From the NCBI GenBank assembly GCA_000507305.1, contig DF241147.1, positions 8,161 through 72,160 on the forward strand: a stretch of 64,000 bases of DNA, in the 5' to 3' direction. The stretch's first letter is position 1, and each line of letters starts with the position of its first letter. Shown here piece by piece: positions 1-12,700 of this stretch. A program made the translations under genes and the position numbers. Source of the stretch: Breviolum minutum Mf 1.05b.01. Lineage: Eukaryota; Sar; Dinophyceae; Suessiales; Symbiodiniaceae. Under the pieces are notes generated by a model that had not been told where the DNA came from, did no database searches, and saw nothing but the letters and a program-made list of their open reading frames with translations.

Positions 1-42
1 TTTTATCTTAAAAGGTAGGCCCTGGGGGGGGGGGCTAGCATA

Positions 43-102
43 TATATATATATATGTATATATATATTTACACATATACATATATATATATATATATACA
101 TG
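43..102. repeat. (TA)n microsatellite
   Basis: An AT dinucleotide run with short interruptions. Similar short TA tracts recur at about 4,968, 5,740, 22,730, 35,950 and 50,290. No coding sense. Confidence 0.85.
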
Positions 103-671
103 GCTTCTAGGCCGCCAGCCTTGTACGGGAGAGCAATTCCAAATTTTCCGCGTGACTGCCACCAGGACTGGGTCGACTAAGGAAAATCAAGTTTCCTAGG
201 GGCCTTTCCTTGTGCAGTGGGTTGACCCTCCCAGGTACTAGTTGACATGCACTTGACTGGTCACTCGTCGCACTGGAAACGACACTGGCGCATCGACATG
301 TGGGGGGATTTCGTGATGCCATGCATCTCAGGGTGCCAAAAAAAGCAGCTTGCGGCCCCCTGTTACTTCCTACCAGGCTTCAAATTGACTGGCATTTTAT
401 TGAGATTTATTCGGCAGGTTAATGTCTCACCAGAAAAAATTGAAGATGTTACCCCGTAAGGTCATGCCTTTTTTGGTCAATGGATGGTGACTGATATGGA
501 ATCCCACATCTGAAATTCTGGCATGAAAGACTTCTTGAAACCGTGGTAAACATCAAATATCCGGACATGATGGTCACCTCAAGCTTCTGCAATTTGTGTA
601 TCTTTGGATCATTTTTTAAGGTAAGTGTTTTGTAGGAAACGGAACATGTCCCGTCATGTTTCCACTTCAAG

Positions 672-720
672 GTGGCACCTTAGAAGATGCTCAAAAGGCA
701 GCTGAGGCAGCTTTGATGAG
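672..720 (+). CDS. TPR exon (candidate), GC donor
   Basis: The frame reads GGTLEDAQKAAEAALM, a TPR helix. It is preceded by a pyrimidine-rich tract plus AAG and followed by GCATGG, so the donor would be GC, a class known in dinoflagellates. Confidence 0.45.
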
Positions 721-3700
721 GCATGGCGTGTGGGGATAGTTGTGGGTTTGCGGGTGGTTTGGGTGTACCACTATAGGTGTTTCAAATCTGGTTGGATATC
801 TGCAAATATATGTAGGAATGTATGTATGTACACGTGCTGTGAAGAGTGGTGCAGAGTCTTCTACGCATTTAGGCATGAATTACTCATCGACAAAGTAGCA
901 GAAGGCATGACAGAAAGAGGAAGTAATTACCCGTCAGATGACCTAACAGATAAGGACTACATGTGCCTATACACCCAATTCTTTCTAACCCAACGGTTCC
1001 CAACGAATGCTTAAACAATGTCACATACTCTTAACTTTGGTTTTCTACTTCCAAAAAAGGGATCACTTTCATCCCATCCCTCCACCCCTGCTGGATGGTC
1101 ACCGGGCAGTTTTCGAAGTGCCGCTGATCAGAAGGAAGTTGCAGCGCTCAATGCCTTGGCCCAGCAGCTCAGTTGTGCTGCCGAAGCGCTCCTTCGAATT
1201 GGGTCATGTCTTTTGCAGATTTTTTTCATCCCATTTACATACTATACAAGTTTTCCCTGAAAGTTGCGTTGCGTTGAATGTCACTCCTAACTTATCATAT
1301 GAGTAACTTATCAAAACAATCCATTTGCACATGACACATGGTTGAAGCTCTTGATTTGTGTTGTTGTTTTTCTCAGGCCAAAGTGCACATCGCCAAGCAA
1401 GAGTTGGGAATGCCAAACAAGGGCACCCAGGGTTGTCACAAAAAACGCGCACCTCGTACTGTATCCGTTTCAATTTCAATTTAAAGCCTTGGATATGATT
1501 ATGTTGAAATATGTTGAACATAGACCATGAATATCTAGCCAAAGTATAGTGACGTTGATCGATCACCCCAAAAATGTAGGGGGCAAAAATCCTAGATTGG
1601 TGAACCTCTCATTCAGCAATTCAGCCAGATACCCTTCTGGAAACTAACAAGGTGGTTGGGAAGATGATTAGTTTCCTTTTCCAAAGCTGGGATACACATC
1701 CTCCCATAATCATGGAAGTCAAAAATGGGTCCCTCCAATAGGATCGTTACCTTTCAATGTTTTAAAGCCATTTTTCACTTCCATGATTATGGGAGAAAGA
1801 GTATGTTAGGTAGCGCAACCCCCAAAAGGTGGCTTAGTAAGGGGCCATGATAAACCAGTACATCGGAGTTGCGCCATCTACTTTCCAGGTGGTATAGCTA
1901 GCTGGAGGGTAAACTGGATTGCCAATCGGCATAGGCCAGAGATAGCCAGAAGAGTCGCCAAAGAGGCCAGGGGAAACAGCTACGCGTGAGGAGAAGCAAA
2001 GTGATATGGTGGTTTGTGATTGGGAGAAGCTTAGCAAAATGACCTACCCCCCTGAAATCTGACATGGATACCCCAAAATAGCCATGTTTGAAAGGAGATA
2101 CACCTAAAAACCCCATCATTTTGGGTATCTATGTTAGATTTCGGGGGTGTAGGCATCTTCTGTTGGTTGGTGAAGTTTTTTTTTTGCCTGGTGGACTTTC
2201 ACGATGTTTCATTTGCCTAGAGGTCAGTGATGAATTTTTGGTAAGAATGGCTGGCTGAACGGCGGAAACATTTCAGTAATAAAACAACAAATCCGCAAAA
2301 GGTGTGACTTTTCCATTGTTACCAGAAATCTTTGGGTTCCCTTGTTTGTGTTGTTTTTGTTTTTTAGGGATTCGAAAATGCTTGAAAAATCTATGAGTCT
2401 TCAAAAACCGTTTTTGTTATTTTCAGAGTTGGAAGTTACAGTATTTGGTTATCTTTTTAGTTGAGCTTTCCACCATCCTATGGTGGACCTTTGTGCAATC
2501 CAAAGCCTCAGGCATTGGCATTGCTGCAGGAGAGCGAATGGTCCACGTTTTGTGAATTTTTGTGAACATATTTGCTTCTTTGATTCTTCAGTCAATGTTT
2601 TTGCTTGTGCTTCGCCGGTTTTTGCTGCGTGCAGCTGGTAGATTCTCAAGTAACGACCCTGGTCAGCAGGAGATGCAAATGAGTGAAGGAGAGAAGGAAG
2701 CCCTGCAGTCTGGGTCTTGGAGCTGCTGTTTTCTAACGATCGCCAAAGACATGTTTTTCCAAGCCGTTGGGCCGTTGGAAATGGAAGATTTCCTTCCCCA
2801 AAAAAAGGTAAATAAACTGCTGGTTGAACTCAAATGTCCATTTACGAAAAAGTCTGGTGACAAAACATTTGCCCAAAATCTTGGCCAAAGTGCCTGATGG
2901 CTCGATCATTTTGCCGAGGTTGTTGGTCACGGCAGAGTTGTCGTCCAACAGTGGCTCCGTGTGGTGCCCCAGGGGTTGCGTTTCGACAAACAAGGATTGA
3001 TTTTTGTTCGGATCTTAGTTGATCCAGGCAGCAATCTGCGATTTGTACATATGCAGAGTTCACATTTCAAGGTCGAGTATGTAGTCAACAGACACATCTG
3101 CAATCGGGACACTATTTTGAGGAACTCACTTAAGGCTTAAGGTTCAATACATATACATATATACATGTATATGCTAGTAGAACAATTCTGCTAGCAGTGT
3201 CAATTCTGCTAGCTAATTCGCCTCACACCGTGAAGCCTCACAACAAAACCGTCAACGTGGGTCCTTGACTCAGCTCTTGAGCAGCAATCTTTCAATTGTA
3301 AAGGCGATGCAGACTGCAAAGCAAGCAGTTGGAGCCTTACTTTGACCCAACACGTTTGACAATTTGACATTTCATTTATGATTCATGACCCATACTTGTG
3401 GATACTGTGCCATTTAAGAACCGTCAAAGGAAGCGAAGCTTTGAATGAAGCTTTGAATTTCAGAATCACCAGTAATCATCCTCTCTGAGGTGGAGCGATT
3501 CCAAAGTGAAGGGGATCGCAAAAATGAGGCTTTGGCCTTGCAAACTGTCGCATCTTGGACCAATTTATTTAAGTTTGACGCTTTTAAAAACACACGGTTA
3601 TACATGATATTATAATATATATATGTATATAAGGATATATGAGGATATATGATATATTGTGTATATGTGCTTGCACCTATGCCTTTGTTTGGTATATTTA

Positions 3701-6700
3701 GTAGCATGATTCATTGGATTTGAGTGGTAGTGGTGCCGGTACTGTGTTGATACAAACTACTTTAGGCTCCTCATCTCCATTTTCTCTTTAGGCCAGATCT
3801 GGTTTGGGGTAGATCAATGGCTAGGAAAACCTGTTTCCCGTGACCGGCTGTGCCGGGGCTGAGGCGAAAACCCATATTGCCAACCAAGAGTTCCTCCGAG
3901 CCGCCCGTGTGGCGAAGGCGAGTGGATGAGTGGGATCTCTTAATTTTTCCATTTCGGGGGGTTGCTCCCTCCCGCATGTTGTGCTCGTGGCAATACAGTA
4001 GGAGGGTGGCAAGAGGGCATATTTGTCCAAGTTTCTTTGCATGCAAATAAGCATAGCAGGTAAGGGGACCAGACCCTTCGTATTGGCAAGTTAATTTCTT
4101 GGAGTCCACTTTTGATTCAACAACCGGTCTGCTGGAAGCCGGAGGTTGGGACCAAGCGAAATTTGCGAAGGAATGTATACACACTCATAGTTTATCATTA
4201 CTATTGCTATTATATAATCATGATTACAAAATATATAGAGAACAGTCAGTGAGATGAAGCTTCCATTCCTCTAGATCCATCTCCTTTCTTGAGGGGTTTG
4301 CTGTCCAGTTGTGGCCAGGATGCTCAAAAAATCTTGGCGCAGCTTGGGGTAAGGCTCTCAGGTTTGCAGCTTCATCAGTTGACAGCCTTGAAGGAGCTTC
4401 CAGGTTATGGACTTGCAGCTCATGCTGAGCCATCTATTGATCCCCCCAAAAAAGGATCAACACATGCAGATGTGTAAATCCATCACTTGGAGTTGTTCTC
4501 CATTCTTCTTAAAATCACTTATATGCCATCAATCTTGGATCATCATTTACTGGGTCCATGGTTGAAAAACCTCCCCAGCTTCCATCTAAACTTGCGAAGC
4601 TTGTGCCATCCTTTTGAACTCAGGATACAGAGGGAGAGATCGAGATGCTGCAGACTGCAGTATCAATCTCAGTGAGAAGAGTTGACTTTCAGGAGTTGGG
4701 TCCACTATCTGGAGCTATTTGAAACGCCCCGAGTCCATAGATGGTAGGAAGAACCCATGTCCTCATGTGGCGCTTTTTTGAAAGGGTAGGGATTTGATGT
4801 CCAATTCTATGTGCGGATCTGAAAGAAAGGATACCATCCTCGGATTTTTGATTAAGATAGCAAAAATGGACCACCTTTCTATTTGGATTTCCTGAAAAAC
4901 CATTGTCATTTGGTTTAACACTGGTATTGGAAACTACCCATTTTTTGAAGATGGTTGATATAAATATATATATATATACACCTTACTAGCTACTCGTTTT
5001 TTTTCCGAGAACTTCGACCCGTGGTAAGGTGGAAGCTCATTTGTCAAGGTCAGAGGCTGATGCGAAGGACGAGCGAAACTTCATCAACTCTTGGATCTCC
5101 AAAAAAGTGGTGTGAATGAAACAAAGGTCGAGTAGGGTGAAACATGTGTTGAAAAATGATTTTGCCAGTCATACTGCAGAATGATGCAGAATGACACTCC
5201 AAGATGTTTGGGACGAAAATCATTGTAACCTACATAAACATATATATATATACAAATCGTAAATCTATACATATGTATATATATACACATTATATATACA
5301 GTATACATATAGATAGTGAATCCCTTAGAACCCTAGGCCTTTTGAGGTGATAGCGGGCTTGTTTTACATGTATCCCTGGACCTGCGTCAGGAGGATGCTC
5401 TGTGGGGACCCTTGGAGCTGGTGGTAGAAGGTGAATCTCCTTGTGATCTTGGAAACACCTTTTGGAGCATATGACATGTTTAGCTGTATATATCTAAGAG
5501 TTTTTTTTTTAAACCAGAATAAACTATCACATCAGGCAACATTGTATCAGAAGAAAGCAACTACAACTACATCCCCCCCTTAGCTCCAGGCAATGTGCCA
5601 TGGAAGCCTTGGCAGAGTTTCGACGTCGGGAGAATTTGCGAGGAGGGGATGACTACAGGAAGCCTCCTTGACATGATGTTATGACCCAAATGTAAAGATA
5701 CCCGTGATCTGTTGAAAGGGAAGGGGTCCATGTATATATATATATATATATGTACCCAGAAGATAAGTTAGATTCCATTTAGGTAAGGGCTTCTGGGATT
5801 GTTGGGCCATAAATTCTCAAGCTTGAAATGTTTGTATTGCACATGCTGATGCATCCCTCCATCAAACGCATGAAGGACAGGCATTGGTATTGTCCTTGCT
5901 GGTGCAGCACTCAGCTGTCATAACCACGCACTGCATCGAGTGCATGGAGAAAGGGAAGATCCCAACACTCCTCGAATGATGTTCGTAGTCATTTTTGTGG
6001 ATCCACACTGTTGATGGAAGAAATCCTGCACCAGATAAGAGATACTTTATCCCATTATTTACAGGGTTTTGTTTGAATCCAGGTGGTTGTTTGGGACTTC
6101 TTCCATGACAACAGTATGGATATACATAGTATGATACTACCATTGAGGGAGCCAATGTGAAAGATGTTAGGATTCCTCCTCAATGGGTACCTAAAGAACC
6201 TTAAAATCTCCAAAATAACTAGGTGCTATATGGGAGTTTCCTAAAATGGTGGTACCCAATAACTATTGGTTTTCCTACTAAAAATGATCATTTTGGGGTG
6301 TTTTGGGGGTACCACCATTTAAGGAAACACCCATATATCTATATACTTTATTTTTCTTCATTTTTTTTCGAGTGACTGGACTCTCAGATTGGCAGAAGTA
6401 TTTGCCAAAAAAACAGTTGATAAAAATCAACTTGTCAAAGTGATCCCCAACAAAAGCACACCCCTGAAAATTACGATGGAACACAATAATGAAAGGTTTG
6501 GAAGATGATGTTCCTTTTCAATTGGGTGATTTGTATGATTTTGTATGTTCCATGTTAATCTTCCAGGGTGTAACTAAAGATACCCCAACCTTCCATCGTA
6601 ACCCACCGACCGGATCCACCTTTTCAACTTTTGGACCCATTTTGTGGTCGTCAAAAAAACCATGAATTAGATAAAGTTGTAAGTATATATACACTGTATA

Positions 6701-9700
6701 TACGTTGTACATATATGTTTCTCTGTACATATTTATTTATTTATTTATCTTTTTATAGATCTCCTTCCAGGATGTCTTTTGGGTGAACCCCAATCTCTAG
6801 ACTTGTCGCCTGGCTTGTTGTCCAGGCGCGAACCTATGTACAGCTGCCAGATCCCGAAACAGCTGTCTATGTGGTCCGCGTGGGGAAAGCCCAAGGGCAC
6901 TGGATGTGCTTGTGCCCCACAGGCAGATTCTATGGTTATAGCTTATATGCATAGTGATTGGAGTGGGTTGGTTTCCATGAATCTTGGGGTTTCACCCTAA
7001 TGTGATTGAAGGCTCGAATTGGATGTGGTCTTTCGCAGCGTGAGAATCACTCACACACTAGGATGGATTCAGTGATCAACTGAGACAAACATTGAGCAAA
7101 TAGCTGCGTTCGTGCCATCTGGTGTCAGATTTGGGGACGTTCAAAGTACCGGTGTAAAGACCACAAGATTTGCAATACTACCAAGGCTAGCAGGGCTATG
7201 ATGCGTACCGGTACACACCAATACATTTGGGAGAAAACTGGTACATGCGAGTATGCTATACCATACTTTTACTTAGACTATCTAATATATCTTCGGCTTC
7301 CAGTGCCTATGGGTTTTTGATTTGACGTTTCGAAAGCTTCCACATTATCATTGTTGATATCAAAAAACATAAGACTTGGATCTAGCAGCGACACGATGAG
7401 TCCATTGCTGCAAGATGAGTCCATGGCTCCGATGCTAGCAGCGACACGGCCTTTGAGGATGCATTGGCGCTCTTCCGGGAACTTGGAGTCATATCCTCAG
7501 AGGTATACGGTAACGACGGTAACGAGTATCCTTCCCGATTCTCCTTGAATCATAACTATCTCACAGCCCCATGGTCTATGGTCCGTTAAATTGTCTTGGA
7601 AAAAACACCTACCAGCTGGTGAAAGATGGTCAAACATGAGAAGCACAGAACAAGACCTCATGGTGTGAAAGGTTTGTGACATTGATCATCCATAGCAGTG
7701 TAATGCAGTGTACCTAACGTGTGGTCAATTCTAAGCACGTAGTTGCCAAGGTGTTGCCCCTGGGTTGGTTGGGTTGTTGTTCTTTTGCGAGTAGTGATCA
7801 AGGGTGTTCACCCTATTTTGACAGAGTGAAGCTGAGGGTTTCTATGTTAGAGTGTCTATGTTAGAAGCTCTATGTACGGTTTTTATATATTTTTCATGCA
7901 ACGGGATAAAGTTTGGAATCACGTCATCCGTTGACTGGTTACATAAAGGTAGAGTGCACCAGTGAAGATCCATTTTTTCTCGCAACTGCGGGCAACATCA
8001 GGTTTCCACAAACGAATAGGGTTGAGAAATGTAGAAGGACTTTAAGCCCTGGAAGCATCCAATATAACTTTTTTTGGTTGGGGTTCCTGTGGTCAAGCCA
8101 ATGCCAATCCCAAGTGAACATCTTTCTTAAAGGTTCCTCACCGTTTCCATTTCCAATGTTTCCACACAGATGGGAGTTGATAACTTGTATCTGTATTCAC
8201 CTTACACACTGTCATTTTGAATGATTTGGTTGCATTCCCAGAATCAAGTTGTGTTAGCCACCACTTGCATGGTGAGCATGAGACTGGGTAGTTGTATATT
8301 TTTGGGAGGCTTTTTGTCCCTAAAGAAAAACGCGACCATTCTACTGTGTCAGTTTGTCAAAGTGTCCTCCACTGAAAGTCCAGAATGATATTGGAAATCA
8401 AGGCAAGTGAGCTTAGAGCGAACATCGCTGTTCTTTCATAGCAGCTGTACCCCACGGTCATGATCTTCAGGTTGAAGATTTCTAGCCTCAAATTGCTTTA
8501 TGATGCGGATCATCAAAAAATGTCACTTTCTTAGGTGGGTGAAATTTGATTGTGAAATCTGAAACAATTTATACGGTATACTAAGATCTGTTCTTCAGGA
8601 CTTTGTGTGGGTTTTTCAAGATTGCTTGGGGTTTCAGTCTCCATGACTCGTCGGGGTGAGTCTGCAGAGTGTTCCCATGTGACAGGTGAACACATACACA
8701 AATATCTGGAGCATCAGAGTATCATTAGTAGCATAGGTGCAGGAAAAAAACAAAGACAAAACGTATATCAGACATTTTTTGGTCATGTCATAGTTCTATC
8801 ATTGATGTTTTTAATCTTTTTCCAGGTTGCTCTCACGAAATCTCCGGAATGTCGGGTGCATTGCTTGTCAGGATCGGAAGTCAGAAAATGCCTTGTTGGG
8901 GAAGCCCTGAGGGGAGTTCAGATTATCTAAAGTTGGAGCTTAGCTGTGGGCTACCCTTGACTGATTTTCAAGGGTATCGAGTGGTAGGTGTTTTGTTTTT
9001 AACAAAAGTAGCTGGACTGCAAGTCACAGTTTTGATATCATGCTCATAAAATTGAGTTGGTTTGATAAGAGGACTGTAAGCTGTTCCAGCTTACAAAATG
9101 TTCCACCGGCTGCACACCGCCACTTCATGCACAGATATGACAACTAAGAAGAAGATATGGACATAGTAAATATTAACAACATACGACATACGAGGCAACT
9201 TCATTCGTTTCAGGGGGTTCCCAAACTGCACAAGATCAGATGCATTGTCTGATTAACTTAATGTTTCTTGTCATTATGAGAAGAGGCTAAGCATAAGCCA
9301 AGAACTCGATTGGATTCATGACATGGCACAAGACTAAGGCTAGCGCCTAGCAGCTCAACCATTCATCTGTTTTTCTTTCGTTTAGACCTTCAAGGTATTG
9401 ACATGGAATTGGCTGGTTAGCTTGGCAACTTCCAAGGTAGCATAGCTTTCATACCCTGTGGGGTGGGGGGTTTAGTTTTTTTTAATGTTTTTTTGAAGAT
9501 GTAAGTTTTGATTCTGCTGCAAGAAGAAGCAGATATGTTCATTTCTTTAAGATCAGACTGTCCATTCTGCCATTGGAGTTTCCTTCCAAAACACCTGGTA
9601 CCGTTTGTGCTTTGAACAAGGCTCCGTTCCATCATCAATGAGACCCTCATTCCTACATCCATGGAAGGCCATGTCAATGCAGAAAATGACTCCAAGAGTC

Positions 9701-12700
9701 CAAGAGTACCTCTGGAGCTGCTGCTGCTGCTGCTGGTGGTGGTGTTGTTGTTGATGTTGCTAATGATGTTGCTAATGATGCTGTTTTCTCTGACTGACCC
9801 TTTGATTGTGTGGAATTGTTTCGCATTTGAATATTTTCATATTGCTTTGATGTGTTGGACTTTTTACTAACTGTGGTGTGATGACTTGTCATACCTTCAA
9901 AGTTCTCCGACAAATTTATGGGGACAAATTCTGATCTGCACCAGAACTGACTCCGCAGAGAAGCTTGAGATTGGCGCCTTCCTTTTGTTTGGCTTCTGTT
10001 GCTTGGGGAGCTTGTATTGTCCAAGGTCCAAGTTGATGATTGATGAATTGGTTGCATCCTTCATGCTGGTTGAAAAGAAATGGATGGGCACACGGAACAC
10101 GTACTGGCACACTTACGTGCAGAGTGACTCCAAAAGTAAATGTTTTTGAACTCCTATCACATCCCGCATCCTGACACTCACAAGTCATTCAGAAAACGTC
10201 TATCAAATGAACAAGTTCTTGGCCTTTTTTCTGACTGACCCTTTGATTGTGTGGAATTGTTTCGCATTTGAATATTTTCATATTGCTTTGATGTGTTGGA
10301 CTTTTTGCTAACTGTGGTGTGATGACTTGTCATACCTTCAAAGTTCTCCGACAAATTTATGGGGACAAATTCTGATCTGCACCAGAACTGACTCCACAGA
10401 AAAGCTTGAGACTGTTTTTGGTACCTTTCACCTTGGGACTGTTTCCTTGCTGTTGCAAGTGCCAAAGTGCATGTACCCTACATCTACACCATGCGAACAG
10501 GCTCTGATGTGGCTTTGAAGGCAGCCAAGGTGGCATTGGCTGCCGGGGGATCTCAGTGCTTTCAGGGCTTTAACAATGCCTCATGTCAGCGAATCTTCCA
10601 TGTCCCTTGATTTGTGTTGCTTCAGTCCTGCTTGCTAAGAGCCAAAAAAAGGATAACTCCAACAACCTCAAACCAGTTTACCCATTTTGATTCCGTCTTT
10701 CCATGATCAATCGGAAAAGGAAGTGGGAGGAATGCTTAGGTACAAGGAAGAAAATACACGTTGGAAGTCCTTGGTGTGAATCGGTTCAAAAGTTTGCTCC
10801 AAGTTCTTCGCACAGCAGCATATCATGAGCAGTTGATTAGACCATCCCGATTCCCGTGGATAGATTGTAAACATGTGAAGAGGAATTTCCCGCAGATTTC
10901 AGGAATATTGATGTGAAGATGTGTGAAGGCAACTAAACCAAGCTGTATCGTTTTTTTTTGACAAACGCGTCAGCCAAAAGGTCTGTCACCAGTCGGATGA
11001 CAAGCGCGGCCAAGCCGCAACCACCTTAGTATGGGCGAGTTGGAAGGCTATCATGCGTGATGTAACACGATGTATTCATACATAAATATAGCACTACGTT
11101 TGTTGTAATATAGCACTATACGGACTATACGTTTGTTGCAATATATTGCGTTTTCATAAACTGGATTCTAATATATGTATTCTACATTTACAGTCCATTT
11201 CACATTCACATACAGAACATATTGAAAAAAGGATACATAACATCTGAATACACAAAATGTACATGGTATATTAATATGGATATACACAATATATGAATCT
11301 ACATGACCTACATATGCATATAGATTCTGCACAGGCCTATTGATTTTGATACAGACAGAAAACCAATGTAGCCTAAGAACATGCGCCATCCCAAAAGGAA
11401 AGTAGTCTTCCAACCACCGTTTTTCAGCAGCGGACAGAGGTTCAGAAAGTGGTGAATGATACAAAGGTAAACTGCACACCTCATGTTTTCCAGGTGCAGA
11501 AAGTTTCCTGTGTAGCAGCATATTCCCCCAACAGGCGGAGTTTTGGAAGAAGTATTTCCTATGCGATTTTTGTCCGTTTTAACATCTCCGCCTGGAGTTT
11601 TTAATTAGCCGTGGGGAAACTACCAAGCGCCGAAGGTCTGATGGGTTTGAGGTCCCCTCTTAGATTGACTTGGACACGACTGGCAGACTGGCAGACATTT
11701 TTTTTAAATCGAATAGACTTGTGCACCTTTTTTGGGGGGCAACGGCAATGTCTTTTTCGAAACCTTCATGTTACACCATTTTGTTTTGCAAAAAAACATC
11801 TCAAGTGTCCATGGTTTTCAAGGTCATGCTGAAGGCCACCTTCAGGATCTTGTTGGCTCGCGACAAGCCAGAGCGTGCCTTGCAAGCTGCAGAGGAGGCG
11901 TTCCTGGTTTTACCCGGCCACTTTGTCGAGGGGACACAAAGCTGCATAAAGTTGAATCCAAATTTTCACTTGGCTGAACACTTTGCTTGAAATGGTGGAA
12001 ACATAGCCATCCTTTCCAAAAAAAGGGCATTCCCAAGTAAAGGATGATATGCAGGTGTTACCATGTCAACAAAAGGGTGCTTCCTCAGCTCACAGGGTTT
12101 GCATTTGTTGGAAAACACGAGGATTTGAAGCTATCACTTTTTTGCTGTTTTTAAATCCATTCTTGAGCTTCAATGATTCTGAGTTGTCATGCAACCCCAT
12201 CTGAAAACTCATGGAATCCTCAGTTGTCATTTTACCCTCACGAAAAATTCCACGGGGATGTGCCATGCATGAAACCTTTTTGGTTGCAATTGCTCAATCA
12301 GTTTACCCATGTTTAACCCGTATTCAACCTGGATGTAACCCGTATTTACCGGTATACGTCTCGAGTTGGAGATCTCTCTTTGGCCAGGCCTTAAAGATCT
12401 ACCGGGAGCAAGAGGACAGTCGGATGAAACGCTGCAGAGATCTTGGCACACGCATTTCTTAAACAAAGATAAGGCACTAATTTTTGACATTGATGCAACT
12501 TTTAAATACAACAATGTTGTATGTTTTTTTTTAATCTTCAAGTTGCAACTCTTAATTTTGGTTGGCAAATCAAAACGCCTTTTTTTTTGGTTGGAAGGCC
12601 TACCATATCAAAACCAACCCCTGGAGGACCAGCCAGGTGAAGCTGAGATGACGTTGGAAACAGCCAAGGTTCCGGTTTCGACGGGTTTGAAGTGATTTGA

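Noticed and set aside
9661-10057. Frames rich in Leu/Val or Ala/Pro near 9.7 kb
   Set aside because: They arise from the CTG/GTG/TTG triplet tract and the duplicated intronic block.
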